From: Saksenaea vasiformis B4078
Taxonomy: Eukaryota; Mucoromycota; Mucoromycetes; Mucorales; Saksenaeaceae
Direction: 5' to 3'
NCBI GenBank assembly: GCA_000697055.1
Contig: JNDT01001873.1
Location: 1 to 19,347 of the forward strand
DNA: 19,347 nt
Part shown: positions 17,331-19,347 of the stretch, one piece after another
Position numbering within the stretch: position 1 is the first letter of the stretch
Layout of the letters: every line of letters begins with the position of its first letter
Notes under the pieces: model-generated
What the model was told of the DNA's origin: nothing
Databases searched by the model: none
The model's input: the letters and a program-made list of their open reading frames with translations, nothing else
Translations under genes and position numbers: made by a program

Positions 17331-18821
17331 AATGGCGCGGTTTATAATGGTGAACCGCCTGCCACTCAATACAATCCCATTTACCAGCACACTCAACATC
17401 CTGACACGACTCTTGGACTACTCTCAGACGATCACAATGACAAGCATGTCGATTTATACAGTACAACACAACCTTCCAAATCTCGAGGAACAGAACGCAT
17501 CCTTTGTTCCAAAATCATGAAGGACCTGACATTAAAACCTGAAGTACTGAAACAAAAAACGAAGCAACCAAAAGCAAACCGCCATGTACAATTCATGGAC
17601 GAGACATCTGAACAGCCAAAACACACAACAGAAACGCTGAATGAAATGAATACAATTGGACAAGAACCATCATCCAGTCGAACCACATCAAACAATACAA
17701 CAGGAAACCAACAGCAATGGCGACTTCAGAAACAACAAGAAAACATTCAGCTTACCAATGAAACAAAAGATTACCTTGACAACAATGCAAACAATTACAA
17801 CATTGCGACTGATATCCTTGGACGCACAGCCAATATCACCTTCTGGCATCTTCTCAATCTCGCACCCTCACTTAGATGACAACTTAGAAGCCTCATCGCC
17901 ATTCAGCAGAAGAAGAAATGACATCCACTTACAACGTTGGAAAATGATCCTGATCTGAACTTGACCGCAACATACACAACTTTCTACATCAATAATATAT
18001 CCATTTGTACACTTATTGACACTGGTGCCACAAGAACGTGCATGTCCAAAGCACTTGCCAATAGTTTGGGTCTCAAGGTTACATCATCCTCGCAGTCAGT
18101 ATTTACGCTTGGAAATGGAACAAAACAGCCATTACATGGACTAGTACATGACATACCTCTCCGTCCAGATAACAAATTGATGACCCACAGCAATATCGAA
18201 ATCCTCAACAACTGTCCAGTTCCACTCATTGTGGGAAGCAACTGGCTGAACAAGGCAAATGCAATGATCGACTTCAAGACCAGCAGCCTCACCATCAATA
18301 CTGGGACATCCCCTATCAATATTCCACTCACTTGTGTCAAGGCGACTGAGAACAAAGATATTGAAAATATCTGCAGCATTGCCTTTGAAGATTCAGACAA
18401 TTCGATAGATCATAGCAACTCTGACACCAGTGACTCTGACACCTCAGAAGAGGAAGAATTGGAAACGACTGACAGTTATGGTGAAGAAGAATTAGCCGAC
18501 GACTTTTTCTATCTGGAGAATGACAGCCCAGTATGTTTCTCTCTCCGAGTCATACGAGAACAACACGAATACAAAGTATACACCAATGAGACTCTCCATA
18601 TTCCAATGCAACATCCCGTATGATTACCTGGACAATTACCACTGGAACCAGTACAACAATATATATATGATACTGATGATGTGGACTTGCCAGAAACACT
18701 CTGCCTAGGAGGAGGAGATATAATGCCAAACCAAGTTGAATTCTCAGTCATCATAACCAATTCTGATGACAAGCCATTTACCATACCTGAAGGAACTTAT
18801 ATTGGTACACTTATGCCCGTG
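17301..18821 (+). pseudogene. Protease region of the second retrotransposon (pseudogene)
   Basis: A polar linker (17301-17810) precedes the block ITFWHLLNLAPSLR (about 17835-17876). This resembles the T-x-x-x-LL-x-x-SP-x-x-R motif found before the protease in many fungal Gypsy polyproteins. The retropepsin core follows: ICTLIDTGATRTCMSKAL (catalytic Asp 18018-18020), HGLVHDIPLR and CPVPLIVGSNWL. A strongly acidic tail (SDTSDSDTSEEEELE, GEEELADDFF) comes next. Then an LPETLCLGGGD...KPFTIPEGTYIGTL segment probably leads towards RT. In-frame stops are TGA at 17877, 17919 and 18621. The coding sequence is cut at 18822 by an LTR, so RT and integrase are outside the window. Confidence 0.82.
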
Positions 18822-19159
18822 TGTCATATTTGACATATCATTATCATTATACATATTTCATCCACTAAGTCTAAACGATCTTTATTGAGTTTCTCATACC
18901 ATCGGCACTTCATCCACAGATAAACCTGATCTATTCAGACATCTAACAACGGATAGCTACAATCTGAAGATAATAGGATTCTGTCATGATCTTAAGGTAC
19001 CCTCCGACATCTCCTATCTTTTGATTAGTGCGACAAGACAATTATGATGATTACGATCTTAGCATAGACACAGTGATTAGTCAGACGTCTCTGTCCCTGA
19101 ACAATGGGATTGTTATTCAGACTCAGCTAGATGACAGCTCTCTGACTTGACATTAATAA

Positions 19160-19183
19160 TCATGGATCATCATCGATCCATGA
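19160..19183. repeat. Inverted repeat (hairpin) in LTR U3, plus copy
   Basis: The arms TCATGGATC (19160-19168) and GATCCATGA (19175-19183) have a 6-base spacer. They lie about 60 bp upstream of the TATA box and are conserved in the copy at 8902-8925. Confidence 0.6.
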
Positions 19184-19243
19184 TGATTACTCAGAGCTTA
19201 CGTGTCCTCTGATTACTAAGATATTCAATAAGCATTTGAACAG

Positions 19244-19295
19244 TATAAATAATGCTGGTAGACATCTGTAATCATCATCTTTACTTCTGAATAAA
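19244..19295 (+). promoter_or_regulatory. LTR TATA box and AATAAA signal
   Basis: TATAAATA at 19244-19251 and AATAAA at 19290-19295 lie 46 bp apart (start to start), identical in the minus copy at 8733-9263. Confidence 0.62.
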
Positions 19296-19347
19296 CCTCT
19301 ACCAAGAGTCTCAAAGTATTTTCTTATTGTTTCCCCTCTTACTAATT

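Larger units (their letters stand above)
18822..19347 (+). mobile_element. 531-bp LTR, plus orientation, running off the window
   Basis: It begins TGTCATATTTGAC directly after the interrupted protease-RT linker (left flank CCGTG, the expected target duplication). It matches the reverse complement of 8733-9263 without indels; five bases (CTTCA by comparison) lie beyond the window. TATAAATA at 19244-19251 and AATAAA at 19290-19295 set the plus orientation, and AGTCTCAAAG follows as in the solo LTR at 1936. It may be a solo LTR or the 5' LTR of a full element; the window cannot tell. Confidence 0.87.

Noticed and set aside
427..18821. An alternative genetic code reading TGA as an amino acid, given the many in-frame TGA codons
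   Set aside because: TGA falls mainly at Arg positions rather than Trp. TAA stops, frameshifts and catalytic-residue losses occur in the same genes, and Trp is encoded by TGG throughout. Mutational decay explains the data better.
1..19347. tRNA, rRNA or other structural RNA genes, and host genes
   Set aside because: No cloverleaf, rRNA-like stretch or intact non-transposon reading frame was seen on either strand by eye.

Overview
The window is a dense, nested graveyard of transposable elements with no intact host gene. The best guess for the host is an early-diverging fungus (Mucoromycota-like). This rests on low GC, very short introns (54-74 nt) with GTATGT/GTAAGT-type donors, a Tnp2-type CACTA transposase, and Ty3/Gypsy chromoviruses with a Mucoromycota-like Gag zinc knuckle. 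The assignment is inference from family resemblance.

Layout, left to right. (1) 1-3801: the right part of a CACTA/EnSpm-type DNA transposon. Its transposase is a pseudogene (427-2896) with four recognisable introns and three in-frame TGA stops. It is split by a solo LTR (1936-2335) flanked by a perfect 5-bp target duplication. The element ends in an A/T-rich subterminal repeat zone and a CACTATAGG-type terminus at 3801. (2) 3802-8732: Ty3/Gypsy chromovirus copy 1 (Gag, protease, RT, RNase H, integrase, chromodomain, PPT). The CACTA element sits inside its gag. It also carries two 265-bp MITEs in opposite orientations, each with a 3-bp target duplication. (3) 8733-11160: a block in reverse orientation, made of a 531-bp LTR, a second LTR-like end, an unidentified zinc-ribbon pseudogene, and a Gag-protease fragment of another chromovirus. 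(4) 11160-15140: chromovirus copy 2, a close relative of copy 1. Its gag is interrupted at 11656-12811 by a long LTR insertion with duplicated target AACGT, and its RT is cut off at 15140. (5) 15141-18821: a different LTR retrotransposon (long LTR, Gag, Tyr/Gln-rich linker, protease). It is cut before its RT by (6) 18822-19347, a second copy of the 531-bp LTR, in direct orientation and running off the window.

The most informative signal is mutational. The two 531-bp LTRs differ at 20 sites and the two MITEs at 10 sites. All 30 are transitions with no indels, and 18 lie at CpG or its deamination products. Of 25 plus-strand in-frame stops I can place, 20 are TGA and 5 are TAA, often where a relative has Arg, as expected from CGA to TGA. 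In copy 1 the catalytic Asp of both protease and RT has become Asn. Together these suggest cytosine methylation followed by deamination acting on a silenced repeat cluster.
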